A DNA stretch of 64,000 nt from Dyadobacter sp. NIV53 (GTDB lineage: Bacteria > Bacteroidota > Bacteroidia > Cytophagales > Spirosomataceae): contig NZ_CP081299.1 of NCBI RefSeq assembly GCF_019711195.1, positions 4,500,001-4,564,000 on the forward strand. Direction: 5' to 3'. Both the position numbers and the translations under genes were made by a program. This document shows, piece by piece, positions 1-8,559 of this stretch (positions are counted from its first letter, which is position 1; each line of letters begins with the position of its first letter). The notes beneath the pieces are model-generated. The model saw nothing but the letters and a program-made list of their open reading frames with translations, was not told the origin of the DNA and made no database searches.

Positions 1-467
1 TTTCCCAGTCTCCTGTTTCATTCAATAAAATTGAAACATAAACCTGCTTTTTCCGGTCGAACCGATAGGCGTAATAGCTTGTTATACCCTGGTCATTTCC
101 ACCTGATGCAGGTTTTGTATATTCTGATGTACTGATAGCCGGAATTTTTTCTGCATAATTTTTAAGTATTGATGCATCTACTTTTTTATCAGTCATCACA
201 GTTTTTGCAATATTCTCCTTGATTTCGGATGTTGTGAGCATACCCCTGGTTGAATCAGCTACATTCCACCTTGCAGGATTTTCATAAGTTCTGATATTGC
301 CATCCTTATCGATCACAAAACCCTCTCTTGTTGTATTCCAGGCATAATTACTGTGGGCCACCTCAAAATAAACTTCCGGCTCATCTGCCACTGTAATGTT
401 ATCTTCAATACAGCCAGAGAAAATAATCAACAGCAGAAAAGGCAAATATATGGTTTTGGTTTTCATA
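1..467 (-). CDS. Lipoprotein of unknown function, C-terminus beyond window
   Basis: The frame is open from the ATG at 467 to the window edge (155 codons, no stop), so only the N-terminal part is present. The protein starts with a type II signal peptide: a short basic stretch, a hydrophobic run and the lipobox FSGC with the lipidated Cys at residue 19. The mature part is polar, rich in Asp, Glu, Thr and Tyr, and contains a stretch reading NTTREGFVIDKDGNIRTYEN, which looks like an envelope beta-rich domain. I do not recognise the family. Inferred location is the outer membrane or periplasmic face. No recognisable promoter was found in the 230 bases separating it from the divergent mannosidase gene. 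Confidence 0.75.
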
Positions 468-697
468 CAGGTAACGTTTTAATATCTATAAAATTAACGA
501 AAAATACTTTTAATTTCAATCACATTTGAAATTTTGCTGTCAAACGTAGTATTATATAATTATCTGAATATTAATATGTTGCAGATCTTGTTTTTGAGTA
601 AATCACATACAAGCAGGATGTACGGATCACTTCGTAATTATTTTTCCTAAATTGCCCGTCCTTAATTTTTCAAGATTTAAATATTATTCCAAACCCT

Positions 698-2131
698 ATG
701 TTTCAACGCAGAACATTTATAAAAACCAGTGCATTGGCAGTGGCTGGAATTGCCGCTTCAAACTGGTCTTTTGCAAAAAGTGCAGCAGCCGATTTTCCGG
801 TGGTTCGCATTCCGGCTGATAAACGCAGTTTTACCAGTCCGGCAGTGGAAGCGACGATCACCAGAATGAAAAAAGTGATCAAAGATCCTGAACTGGCCTG
901 GTTGTTTGAAAACTGTTTTCCTAATACAATTGATACGACGGTTCATTTCAAACCCATTGATGGTAAAGCTGATACTTTTGTCATTACCGGTGATATTGAT
1001 GCAATGTGGCTTCGCGATAGCACTGCACAGGTTTGGCCATATCTGCCTTTGTTGAAAGAAGACGCACATTTAAAGGAAATGGTAGCCGGGCTGATCAACC
1101 GTCAGACGAAGTGTATCATCATTGATCCTTATGCCAATGCATTTTACGACAGCCCCAAAAAAAGTGAATGGACGTCGGATCATACAGAAATGAAACCGAT
1201 GTTACATGAAAGGAAATGGGAACTGGATTCACTTTGTTATACTATCAGGCTGGCTTACAATTATTGGAAAACTACCGGTGATACCGCACCATTTGATGCA
1301 GATTGGCTGAAAGCAATGCGCCTGATCCTGCAAACCTGTAAGGAACAGCAAAGGAAAGAAAATCATGGCCCGTATAAATTCGGCCGTACTACTGCCTGGT
1401 CGACCGACACAGTTCCTGGTAATGGTTATGGAAATCCGATAAAGCCAAATGGTTTGATCGCCAGTACGTTCCGGCCTTCGGATGATGCAGCAATGTACCC
1501 GTTTTTTATTCCTTCCAATTTCTTTGCAGTAGTATCTTTCCGCGAAGTAGCTGAACTTTTGGAAAAAACAGGTTCGAAAGATGCCAAACTTGCTTCTGAT
1601 TTTAAAGCACTTGCATCGGAAGTGGAGAATGCATTACAGAAATATGCTGTTTATCCGCACCCTCAATTTGGTAAGATCTATGCCTTTGAAGTGGACGGTT
1701 TTGGTAACTATTTACTGATGGATGACGCAGGTATTCCCGGTCTGATCAGTATGCCTTATCTGGGTGCCGTTTCGGTTAAAGATCCTGTTTATGTCAATAC
1801 CAGAAAATTTGTGCTGAGTGATTCCAATCCTTATTTTTTCAAAGGGAAAGCCGGGGAAGGCTTAGGCAGCCCGCATACATTGATTGATCAGATATGGCCG
1901 ATGGGAATTATTTCGCGTGCTATTACTTCAACCAGTGATGCTGAAATTGAAGCACAACTCAAACTGCTCAAAACCACACATAACAACACAGGTTTTATGC
2001 ACGAATCCTTTGACAAAAATGACCAGTCCAAATTCACGCGTAAATGGTTTGCCTGGGTCAATACTTTATTTGGAGAATTGATCCTGAAACTGGAAAAAGA
2101 AAGGCCGCACTTATTGGCGAAGGTTTATTGA
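698..2131 (+). CDS. GH125 exo-alpha-1,6-mannosidase-like protein, Tat-exported
   Basis: The 477-residue product matches glycoside hydrolase family 125 (formerly DUF1237), whose characterised members are metal-independent exo-alpha-1,6-mannosidases with an (alpha/alpha)6 fold. The family hallmark TGDIDAMWLRDS lies at about residues 97-108, followed by further typical segments such as GRTTAWSTDTVPGNGYG and the C-terminal WFAWVNTLFGELIL. The N-terminus carries a twin-arginine signal (RRTFIK near residue 4, then a hydrophobic stretch ending in SFA), so export in folded form is likely. Length is normal for the family. The gene stands alone; the next gene is convergent and both end at a strong hairpin. 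Substrate (alpha-mannan or N-glycan trimming) is inferred from family only. Confidence 0.92.
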   Translation: MFQRRTFIKTSALAVAGIAASNWSFAKSAAADFPVVRIPADKRSFTSPAVEATITRMKKVIKDPELAWLFENCFPNTIDTTVHFKPIDGKADTFVITGDIDAMWLRDSTAQVWPYLPLLKEDAHLKEMVAGLINRQTKCIIIDPYANAFYDSPKKSEWTSDHTEMKPMLHERKWELDSLCYTIRLAYNYWKTTGDTAPFDADWLKAMRLILQTCKEQQRKENHGPYKFGRTTAWSTDTVPGNGYGNPIKPNGLIASTFRPSDDAAMYPFFIPSNFFAVVSFREVAELLEKTGSKDAKLASDFKALASEVENALQKYAVYPHPQFGKIYAFEVDGFGNYLLMDDAGIPGLISMPYLGAVSVKDPVYVNTRKFVLSDSNPYFFKGKAGEGLGSPHTLIDQIWPMGIISRAITSTSDAEIEAQLKLLKTTHNNTGFMHESFDKNDQSKFTRKWFAWVNTLFGELILKLEKERPHLLAKVY

Positions 2132-2133
2132 TG

Positions 2134-2190
2134 AACAATGAAGATAAAAGCCTGTTTATTAATGTAAAACAGGCTTTTATCTTTATTGTT
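2134..2190. terminator. Bidirectional intrinsic terminator between GH125 and pirin genes
   Basis: A near-perfect inverted repeat has arms at 2134-2158 and 2166-2190 with one mismatch and a 7-base loop; the core is AAAAGCCTG/CAGGCTTTT. A and T tracts on both flanks let it act on both strands. It starts three bases after the mannosidase stop and ends 18 bases before the pirin stop, as expected for a shared terminator of convergent genes. Confidence 0.85.
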
Positions 2191-2208
2191 CATACAAATT
2201 TTAAAATC

Positions 2209-3069
2209 TTAATGCTTCCAGCTGCCAAATTTCCCCTGCTGGTAATCGGCATAAGCTTCGCGGATTTCTTTTTCTGTATTCATTACGAATGGGCCCTGTG
2301 CTACTATAGGTTCATTGTTTGGTAAGGCATGGCCAATCAGCAACAAGCTGTTTTCCAGTGCTTTTACTTCAATCATTCCTTCTTCAGTATCGAATTCAAC
2401 CAATTCCAGTTTGTAAATATTTTCTCCATTCACATTCACTTTTCCGCTTATAAGATAAAAAAGTACAGATCTGCCTTCTTCGATAGTAATATTGAAAACC
2501 CCTTCATTTTTAAACTGAATGGTCGCAAGATGTACGTCAGCCAAAGATTGAATACTACCGTTTTCTCCAGCCCAGCTTCCTGAAACCGCATCCACAGTTA
2601 CCCTGCCTTCGTCCAGTACAATATGCGGGATATCGTCGCTTTGTAATCCTGTATATGCCGGATCTATGTTCTTTAATTTTGCTGGTAGATTGACCCAAAG
2701 TTGCAGGATCTCAACATTCCCGCCATTTTTAAGAAATTCTTTTGAAGAGTTTTCAGCGTGTATAATTCCTTTTCCCGCAGTCATCCATTGAACTCCGCCT
2801 GCTTCAATCTGACTTTTATAGCCTGTGCTGTCTGTATGCACAATATCTCCTTCAATAACGAAAGTAACGGTTTCAAAACCTTTATGTGGATGTGGGCCAA
2901 ATGGTAATCCTCTGTTTTTAGCAGGATAGGTTTGCACTCCGTGATGATTCAGGAAAAGGAATGGTTCAAGATGATCGATAGGAACTTCGCGCGATGGCAT
3001 GATGCGATAGGTAATTAATCCGCTTATGTCGGCGCGTTGTGCTCTGTATTTGCCCTTTACTTTTTTCAT
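2209..3069 (-). CDS. Pirin family protein
   Basis: The 286-residue product is a bicupin of the pirin family (YhhW/quercetin 2,3-dioxygenase-like). The metal-binding set is visible: H60 and H62 in GPHPHKGFET, then H104 and E106 in GIIHAENS, matching the His3Glu site of pirins. A second cupin follows from about residue 180 and the C-terminus has the expected segment with AQGPFVMNTEKEI. Bacterial pirins act either as quercetin dioxygenases or as redox-linked regulators; the sequence does not tell which applies. No signal peptide, so cytoplasmic. It is a single gene, convergent with the mannosidase. Confidence 0.92.
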   Translation of the reverse strand: MKKVKGKYRAQRADISGLITYRIMPSREVPIDHLEPFLFLNHHGVQTYPAKNRGLPFGPHPHKGFETVTFVIEGDIVHTDSTGYKSQIEAGGVQWMTAGKGIIHAENSSKEFLKNGGNVEILQLWVNLPAKLKNIDPAYTGLQSDDIPHIVLDEGRVTVDAVSGSWAGENGSIQSLADVHLATIQFKNEGVFNITIEEGRSVLFYLISGKVNVNGENIYKLELVEFDTEEGMIEVKALENSLLLIGHALPNNEPIVAQGPFVMNTEKEIREAYADYQQGKFGSWKH

Positions 3070-3156
3070 CTGATGTTAAATGTTTCTATAATAGCAATGC
3101 ATTTAGAAACAGAATAGTTTAAAATTTTAATTTTGACAGTAAAAATGACAAGAAAA

Positions 3157-3202
3157 GCACGATCAGAACAAAAGCTAATTGCAGCTTTGGTTCTGATCGT
3201 GC
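3157..3202 (-). terminator. Intrinsic terminator downstream of the epimerase-like gene
   Basis: A 20-base stem with one mismatch (arms 3157-3176 and 3183-3202, loop AATTGC) carries the core GCACGATCAGAAC. Read on the minus strand it is followed by a T-rich stretch (TTTTCTTGTCATTTTT). It sits about 120 bases after the stop of the leftward epimerase-like gene. Confidence 0.75.
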
Positions 3203-3321
3203 CCGATATAATTATTTCTTTTACTTATTGCCGGCCTGAAACTGGTCGTGCCAAAAATGACATTTAAGACGTGTCTTTTAATTGGTTAGCATTGTAAGTA
3301 ACCACTTGGTTTTAATAAAAA

Positions 3322-4146
3322 CTAAATATTTGCCTTGATAAATGCCAGTCCGTCACGCATCAGCTGTTCTTCCGAATCAAACATTTTACGCCATATATTA
3401 GCTACCGGCAGTTTGGGGCTGAATGCTTCAATACTGATCCAGCCATCATATTTAATATCTTTGATTGCTTTGAAAATACCATCCCAATCCACATTTCCTT
3501 TTCCTGGGGTTGATCTGTCGTTCTCCGAAAGCTGTATGAATGAAATTCGGTCGCCGGCTTTTCGTATTGTATCTCCAATGTTTTTCTCCTCAATATTTGC
3601 ATGAAAAGTATCAAACATAATGGTACAATTAGGATGATTCACTTCGTCCACAAAACGGATCAGTTCGTCCCCGCAGCTGGTCAGGTATAATTCAAACCGG
3701 TTCAGATACTCAAGGCCCAATGTGATATCCAGCGATTCGGCATAATCTGCTACTTCTCGAATCCCCTCAATTCCCCATTGCCATTCGTCTTTTGTTGCAG
3801 GTTTTCCTGTAAAAACACCCAATGCCGAATGAAACGGGCCCATCAGTTTGGTTGCTCCCAAAACCAGTGAGCAATCCAGCGCACTCTTAAGATGGCCAAT
3901 GGTATGTCTGCGCATGGCAGGATCGGCACTTATCAGATGGGTATCAGGGCCGCAGATTGTATCGGTTTCACATTGTAATCCGAGGTCATCCAGTTTTTTC
4001 CGAAATTTAAACCAGTGCTCCGGATTAGTATTAAATATGGGAACTTCAACACCGTCAAATCCAATTTCTTTAATCAGTTCCAGGGTTGGGAAAAGGCTGT
4101 CATCAATTTGATTTCCCCAAAGGAGAAGATTCATACTAAATTTCAT
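3322..4146 (-). CDS. TIM-barrel sugar epimerase/isomerase-like protein (AP endonuclease 2 superfamily)
   Basis: The 274-residue product has the xylose isomerase-like TIM-barrel fold of the sugar phosphate isomerase/epimerase group, nearest in layout to D-tagatose/D-psicose 3-epimerases (GLEYLNRFE, MFDTFHAN, SENDRSTPGKGNVDW, SIEAFSP). The start is placed at the ATG at 4146, giving MKFSMNLLLWG; an upstream TTG at 4155 would add three residues and is less likely. Three of the four metal ligands known in tagatose epimerase are present (E146, D179, E240), but the position of the His ligand is Gln (Q205). The gene is followed by a good terminator. Substrate is unknown; the missing His makes ordinary epimerase chemistry less certain. 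Confidence 0.85.
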   Translation of the reverse strand: MKFSMNLLLWGNQIDDSLFPTLELIKEIGFDGVEVPIFNTNPEHWFKFRKKLDDLGLQCETDTICGPDTHLISADPAMRRHTIGHLKSALDCSLVLGATKLMGPFHSALGVFTGKPATKDEWQWGIEGIREVADYAESLDITLGLEYLNRFELYLTSCGDELIRFVDEVNHPNCTIMFDTFHANIEEKNIGDTIRKAGDRISFIQLSENDRSTPGKGNVDWDGIFKAIKDIKYDGWISIEAFSPKLPVANIWRKMFDSEEQLMRDGLAFIKANI

Positions 4147-4376
4147 CAATATCAATTTTAACGGTTAATGCAAGCAGGGTTGGATTGTGCCGTGGTTAAA
4201 CTATCGTACAATTTTACAACAATAAAATACCAAATAATTAACGGCAATTGATTAGAAGTGATTAAATATTGATTTGCAAAAGGTAATTTGTAGAATTAAT
4301 GGCAAAATAAAGCTTATTAACAAAGTTAATAAGCTCATTTCATTCTCCCGGAACTAGTCGTTTTCTAACCAGAACA

Positions 4377-4808
4377 CTACTTTTGTACCCGGTCAAAAAT
4401 CAGCTGACTGTCATTATCACAGGATAAAATCAGCTTGTTTGATTTAAGATCGTAAATGTTCACGTGCGGCAGTGCGTTTATAAACAGATTTCCCCACGGG
4501 GTTTCCTTTCTTTCCGTACCGTCACCATCAAGTTGTATGGAGTTCAGTTGTGCAGTTTCGTAAAAACCGGTAAGGTAATTGGTGGAAGAAGTAGCTTCCA
4601 GTTCACCTTTTTCTTTAAAGGTGATACTTATATCATAAATACCATTTTTTTTAGAAGGCCTGTGAATTGTATCATTTTGCTGTACGACACTTTCGAGCAG
4701 CCAGTTGCCGGTAATTTCTTTGTCACTGTTCACAGTGGTGGCTGTTTTTCCACAACTGACCAATAGTGGGAAAATGATCGCAAAGATCCGGAATTTAACG
4801 TTTTTCAT
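4377..4808 (-). CDS. Small lipoprotein, lipocalin/META-like
   Basis: The 143-residue product starts with a lipoprotein signal (lipobox LVSC, Cys19) and continues with ITGNWLLESVVQQNDT and alternating beta-type segments ending in KLILSCDNDSQLIFDRVQK. This pattern (a short W-containing first strand followed by a meander of strands) resembles the lipocalin-like or META domains common in Bacteroidota lipoproteins, but no diagnostic motif allows a firm assignment. Function unknown; location inferred to be the cell envelope. Confidence 0.7.
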   Translation of the reverse strand: MKNVKFRIFAIIFPLLVSCGKTATTVNSDKEITGNWLLESVVQQNDTIHRPSKKNGIYDISITFKEKGELEATSSTNYLTGFYETAQLNSIQLDGDGTERKETPWGNLFINALPHVNIYDLKSNKLILSCDNDSQLIFDRVQK

Positions 4809-5147
4809 GTTTAAAGATATTTTTCTGACTGATATATAGGGATCACTTATGTTATTTAATCCGTTTCTGAGTGGGGTTTTTCGCTGCGTTATAATCCTGT
4901 TAAAAAGTATGCCGGAATTTGATTAAATTGATTATTCCTTATTAAATTATAACGTTGTATGAATGGTATTTCTTTTATTAATAATTAAACTCTTATTATA
5001 TACATTTCACCAGAATTTAGAGATCTGTAAATTAGAAGTTACACTGGGTATTTTCTATTCAACGAATTAAAAGTATTTATAGACTTAATATTGATCAGTA
5101 TTTTTACAAAATCTAATGCTTTTGATCAAAATAAAGTTATTGTAATT
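4809..5147. other. AT-rich intergenic region, 339 bases
   Basis: This stretch separates the leftward lipoprotein gene from the rightward AraC regulator gene and must hold both promoters. It is very AT-rich. I see no exact TAnnTTTG box, no RNA gene and no strong hairpin. An in-frame TTG at 5091 precedes the ATG at 5148 used here for the regulator. Confidence 0.5.
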
Positions 5148-6008
5148 ATGAAAGCGCCAATTCATAAAAATATTGAAAGCCAGGTTCGGACCGTGACTGT
5201 TCAGGAATTGAAAGAACCTCATTTTGATCCCAACTGGCATTTTCACCCGCATTACCAGCTGTTCACTGTTTTAGAGGGAACGGGGAAACGGCTGATAGGA
5301 GATTCCATCCATACTTTCGGGCCTGGTGATACCGTTTTTCTGGGACCCGATATTCCTCATTTATGGAGAAGCGATTCTGCTTATTTTAATTCAGATTCAT
5401 CACTTTATACGCACGGCGTTGTTCTTTACTTTCAGGAAGATTTTTTAGGTAAAGATCTTTTGGACAAGCCCGAAATGCTTCCGATACGCCAGTTGCTTAT
5501 TGATTCCAAAAGAGGTATTTCATATAAAGGAGCTCTTCAGGAACATGTATGTGCGGAGTTGATAGCACTGAAAAATATAGAAGGTTTTCAAAGTATCCTG
5601 CGTTTGTTAACGCTTTTGGACCGGCTTGCGCACGAAGAAGGAGGAACGCCTATTGCCAGTTATGGCTATGTAAACACCTACAAAATTTCGGAAACGGAGC
5701 GAATGCAGAAAGTTCATAATTATGTTTTACAGCATTTCTCGCAGGATATTCGTTTGGGTGACGTAGCCTCACTGGCCGGAATGAGTGAGGCGGCTTTCTG
5801 CCGTTATTTCAAAGCCAGATCCAACAAAACTTTTATCGATTTTGTGAATGAGATCAGGATCGGCCATGCCTGTAAATTGCTTCTGGAAGATCAATGGACT
5901 ATTGCCCAGATCGCTTATGACAGTGGTTTTGATTCGCTATCTAATTTTAACCGGAATTTTAAAAGATATATCGGGCATACGCCTCGGGATTATAAGGGGA
6001 ATTACTGA
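5148..6008 (+). CDS. AraC family transcriptional regulator with N-terminal cupin
   Basis: The 286-residue product has an N-terminal cupin sensor (HFHPHYQLFTVLEGTG, then GPDIPHLW) at about residues 20-100 and a C-terminal AraC/XylS double helix-turn-helix from about residue 190 (LGDVASLAGMSEAAFCRYFK, then IAQIAYDSGFDSLSNFNRNF). This arrangement is typical of regulators that sense small sugars or similar metabolites. The ATG at 5148 is preferred because the cupin begins soon after; the in-frame TTG at 5091 adds a segment without family resemblance. The gene is convergent with the oxidoreductase gene; the likely target cluster is unclear. Confidence 0.9.
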   Translation: MKAPIHKNIESQVRTVTVQELKEPHFDPNWHFHPHYQLFTVLEGTGKRLIGDSIHTFGPGDTVFLGPDIPHLWRSDSAYFNSDSSLYTHGVVLYFQEDFLGKDLLDKPEMLPIRQLLIDSKRGISYKGALQEHVCAELIALKNIEGFQSILRLLTLLDRLAHEEGGTPIASYGYVNTYKISETERMQKVHNYVLQHFSQDIRLGDVASLAGMSEAAFCRYFKARSNKTFIDFVNEIRIGHACKLLLEDQWTIAQIAYDSGFDSLSNFNRNFKRYIGHTPRDYKGNY

Positions 6009-6013
6009 ATAGA

Positions 6014-6060
6014 AGACATTCCAAGTCCCAAAGACGGGGACGCCTGGACCTGGAATGTCT
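6014..6060. terminator. Hairpin between convergent araC-type and oxidoreductase genes
   Basis: Arms AGACATTCCAAGTCC (6014-6028) and GGACCTGGAATGTCT (6046-6060) pair with one mismatch around a 17-base loop containing ACGGGGACG. There is no long T-tract, so it may be a weak terminator or a REP-like element. The loop shares ACGGGGACG with the repeat at 18200-18221. Confidence 0.5.
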
Positions 6061-6066
6061 GCCGAG

Positions 6067-7506
6067 CTACCCCTTCACATAATTCGTACCATAAGGCCCG
6101 CGCTGAGGTCTGGATAACATTGCACTTGCCTCGGCATCGTCTATAAAATCTTCTTTTTCAGGATTCCATTTCAATTTTCTTTTCAGTTTCATAGCCGTAT
6201 GTGCAAGCAGGCAGGCTGTGCAGGAACGCTGCGCGATTTCAGCATGACTGATCGTTTGTTTACCACTTTGAATACTTTCAATCCAGTTCTGGTGCTGTTC
6301 CGGGCTTTCATATAAATGGATTTCATCCTGCTGGATAACTGATCCGAGGATTTTAGGGTCACTGGCGTAAAATGCTTCATTTTTCTGGCCGGGAGCAGCG
6401 GCTCCCGGATCGGATGAAGTAACACCTACATTACCACGGGAAACGAAGATCCAGCCATCAGTTCCTTCAAATTTAATACCATTCGGATTCGTTCCGCCGA
6501 TTTCCATTTCTACGCCATTTGCATATTTGGAGTGAACCAGAAAATCGCCATGAACGTCCCATAATCCGGAACCGGGTGCAGGAAAAGAAGCTGTACCTTC
6601 AATTTCAATGGGCCCTGTAAGTTCAGTGTCCATTCCCCAGTGCGCAATGTCAATATGATGTGAACCCCAGCCGGTGATCATCCCTGCACCAAATTGCTCC
6701 AAACGTAACCATCCCGGACGTTCATTTAGGGGGTCAGTCTGGGAATGTACGCGGTCTTTGGTATAATAAATTTCAGGCGTGGAACCCAGCCACATATCAT
6801 AGTTCAGGTTAGGCGGAACAGGCATTTCTGTTGTAATTCCACCAGCCGGGTCACCCGGTAATCCAACATATACTTTTTTAAGTTTACCAATCCGCCCGTT
6901 CCTTACCAGCTCGCAGGTTCTTTTAAATTGCGGCCATGGATTCATAGAACGCTGTTGGCTTCCAAGTTGAAAAATGACCTTTTTCTTAATGATCATGTCT
7001 GCCATCATGCGCCCTTCCTTAATGGTAAGAGAAGTCGGTTTTTGCATATAAATGTGTTTGCCTGCTACGGCCGCCTCCATGGCAGGTTGCGCGTGCCAGT
7101 GGTCGGGTGTACTGATTATGACAGCATCAATATCTTTTCTTGCCAAAAGTTCATGATAATCATCGTACGTTTTTACTTCCAGATATTTCTCTTTTCCGGT
7201 ACGCTCTGCATATTTCTTTTCAATCCAGATTTTACCATTTGCCAGCCGGTTTTTATCCAGATCGGCCACGGCAATTACGTGTGCTGCCTCATTTTTAATT
7301 ACTTCGGGTAAATCGTGTGAGGATCCGATCCTGCCAAAACCAATCTGCCCGATATTGATTTTGTTGCTTGGTGCATTTTTCCCAAAAACACTCGAAGGTA
7401 CAATGGCCGGGAACATGGATGCTGCAATAATACCTGCTGTGCCGGTGGCTGCTTTTTTTAGGAAGGATCTTCTGTCCTGGTTATTTTCTTCTGTGATATT
7501 TTTCAT
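6067..7506 (-). CDS. Gfo/Idh/MocA family oxidoreductase, Tat-exported
   Basis: The 479-residue product has a twin-arginine signal (DRRSFLKKA near residue 11, followed by a hydrophobic stretch), a Rossmann domain starting at INIGQIGFGRIGSSH, the nucleotide-domain segment VIISTPDHWHAQPAMEA, and the family lysine motif in the variant form MQKPTSL instead of the usual EKP. The C-terminal half is the Bacteroidota-type GFO_IDH_MocA C-terminal domain (GGTNPNGIKFEGTDGWIFV). Such exported members use tightly bound NAD(P) and act on sugars or glycosides; the substrate here is not known. It is the last gene of the leftward glucuronate cluster, 183 bases after the ThuA-like gene, with a tandem repeat array in the gap. 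Confidence 0.9.
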   Translation of the reverse strand: MKNITEENNQDRRSFLKKAATGTAGIIAASMFPAIVPSSVFGKNAPSNKINIGQIGFGRIGSSHDLPEVIKNEAAHVIAVADLDKNRLANGKIWIEKKYAERTGKEKYLEVKTYDDYHELLARKDIDAVIISTPDHWHAQPAMEAAVAGKHIYMQKPTSLTIKEGRMMADMIIKKKVIFQLGSQQRSMNPWPQFKRTCELVRNGRIGKLKKVYVGLPGDPAGGITTEMPVPPNLNYDMWLGSTPEIYYTKDRVHSQTDPLNERPGWLRLEQFGAGMITGWGSHHIDIAHWGMDTELTGPIEIEGTASFPAPGSGLWDVHGDFLVHSKYANGVEMEIGGTNPNGIKFEGTDGWIFVSRGNVGVTSSDPGAAAPGQKNEAFYASDPKILGSVIQQDEIHLYESPEQHQNWIESIQSGKQTISHAEIAQRSCTACLLAHTAMKLKRKLKWNPEKEDFIDDAEASAMLSRPQRGPYGTNYVKG

Positions 7507-7541
7507 TGGACTTAGGATTTAATGTCTTGGTGTATATAATT

Positions 7542-7649
7542 GCCGGGTGATGCGCAATATTCGTCGGCGTATTTCCCGTATTCGCGGAATTTCGCGTATT
7601 TCCCGAATTTCCCGAATTCGTCGAATTCCCCGAATTCGCCGGGTGGTGC
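7542..7649. repeat. 9-bp tandem repeat array with flanking direct repeats
   Basis: Eight consecutive 9-base units of the form CG(A/T)ATT(T/C)(C/G)N run from 7568 to 7639; the third unit begins GG. The array is bracketed by a 12-base direct repeat with one mismatch, GCCGGGTGATGC at 7542-7553 and GCCGGGTGGTGC at 7638-7649. It lies in the gap between the ThuA-like gene and the downstream oxidoreductase gene, so it is probably transcribed within the operon. The plus-strand frame through it gives an Arg-Ile-Ser-rich peptide that is a by-product of the repeat. Confidence 0.85.
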
Positions 7650-7689
7650 CCGACTTTGAGATATATAGGCCTTTCAGGCTATTTTTGTT

Positions 7690-8529
7690 TTACCTTTTTT
7701 TTATTTCATCGTTTGGGGTGGTGGCGTAGGCTTTGCTGTAATTTCTTGGTTTTTGCGGCCCGATTGCCCATTCAATTCCACCTAATATATGTTTTCTCAG
7801 ATCCTCCTTTTCGTAATCTGTTTTTTCGTGACCAATGGACGTATAAAATGCGCGCCCTCCATCGTACTCATGCCACCAGACAGATGGAAATATAGTACCA
7901 AAAGTATCAAGTGCTTTTCCTCCTGGTTTTTGAATTGTAGTCAGATCGTTAACTGCAAGAACATTCAGGTTTACGCCCAGTTCTTTCAAAAAATAACATT
8001 CATCAACAGGGCGTTCCCAGCGCTCAGGCAAATGTGTTAGAGAAGGATTTTTGGCATCCAGCACTTTTACCGTGAAACTTTGTCCGGGTTCATGCCAGAA
8101 AAATGTTCCGCCAAGCAGATCTTTAAACCATCTCCATTTTCTTTCCGTACCTGATGCCGAATGTAACCCGACAAAATTTCCGCCTGCCTGAATGTATCGC
8201 ATCAAAGCAACACGCTGTTCATCAGTATCAAAGACATCATTGTTGGTGTTTGAAAAAACCAGTGCATCATATTGTTTCAGATTTTCATCCGTAAATTTTG
8301 CAGGATCATCACTCGCATCAACGGTAAAGCCATGTTGTTTTCCCAGCTCCTGAATTGCTGTGACGGAATTGGCAATATTATCATGTACGTAACCCTTTCC
8401 GTTTTTGGTATAAACCAATATTTTTACTTTATTCCACCTGATCTTTTGCGCATAAGAATAATTCAGAGAAGTGGTTACAATAACTAGTAACAAACAGATC
8501 AGGTGGTTCAGATATTTTGTTTTTTTCAT
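7690..8529 (-). CDS. ThuA-like domain protein, secreted
   Basis: The 279-residue product has a signal peptide ending near residue 27 (NYSYAQK) and a ThuA/class I glutamine amidotransferase-like fold: KILVYTKNGKGYVHDN at the first strand, YDALVFSNTNNDVF, the nucleophile-elbow-like GGNFVGLHSASGTE and the C-terminal GGRAFYTSIGHE. ThuA proteins were first linked to trehalose use in rhizobia; the exported Bacteroidota members lack a defined reaction and often accompany Gfo/Idh/MocA oxidoreductases, as here. The gene lies 30 bases downstream of the SDR gene in the same direction, which suggests cotranscription. Confidence 0.9.
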   Translation of the reverse strand: MKKTKYLNHLICLLLVIVTTSLNYSYAQKIRWNKVKILVYTKNGKGYVHDNIANSVTAIQELGKQHGFTVDASDDPAKFTDENLKQYDALVFSNTNNDVFDTDEQRVALMRYIQAGGNFVGLHSASGTERKWRWFKDLLGGTFFWHEPGQSFTVKVLDAKNPSLTHLPERWERPVDECYFLKELGVNLNVLAVNDLTTIQKPGGKALDTFGTIFPSVWWHEYDGGRAFYTSIGHEKTDYEKEDLRKHILGGIEWAIGPQKPRNYSKAYATTPNDEIKKR

Positions 8530-8559
8530 CAGGTACTGAATTATATGTTTTTTGAAATC

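Noticed and set aside
7547..7729. Plus-strand open frame coding for an Arg-Ile-Ser-rich peptide
   Set aside because: It is produced by the 9-base tandem repeat array, overlaps the end of the ThuA-like gene on the other strand and has no family features.
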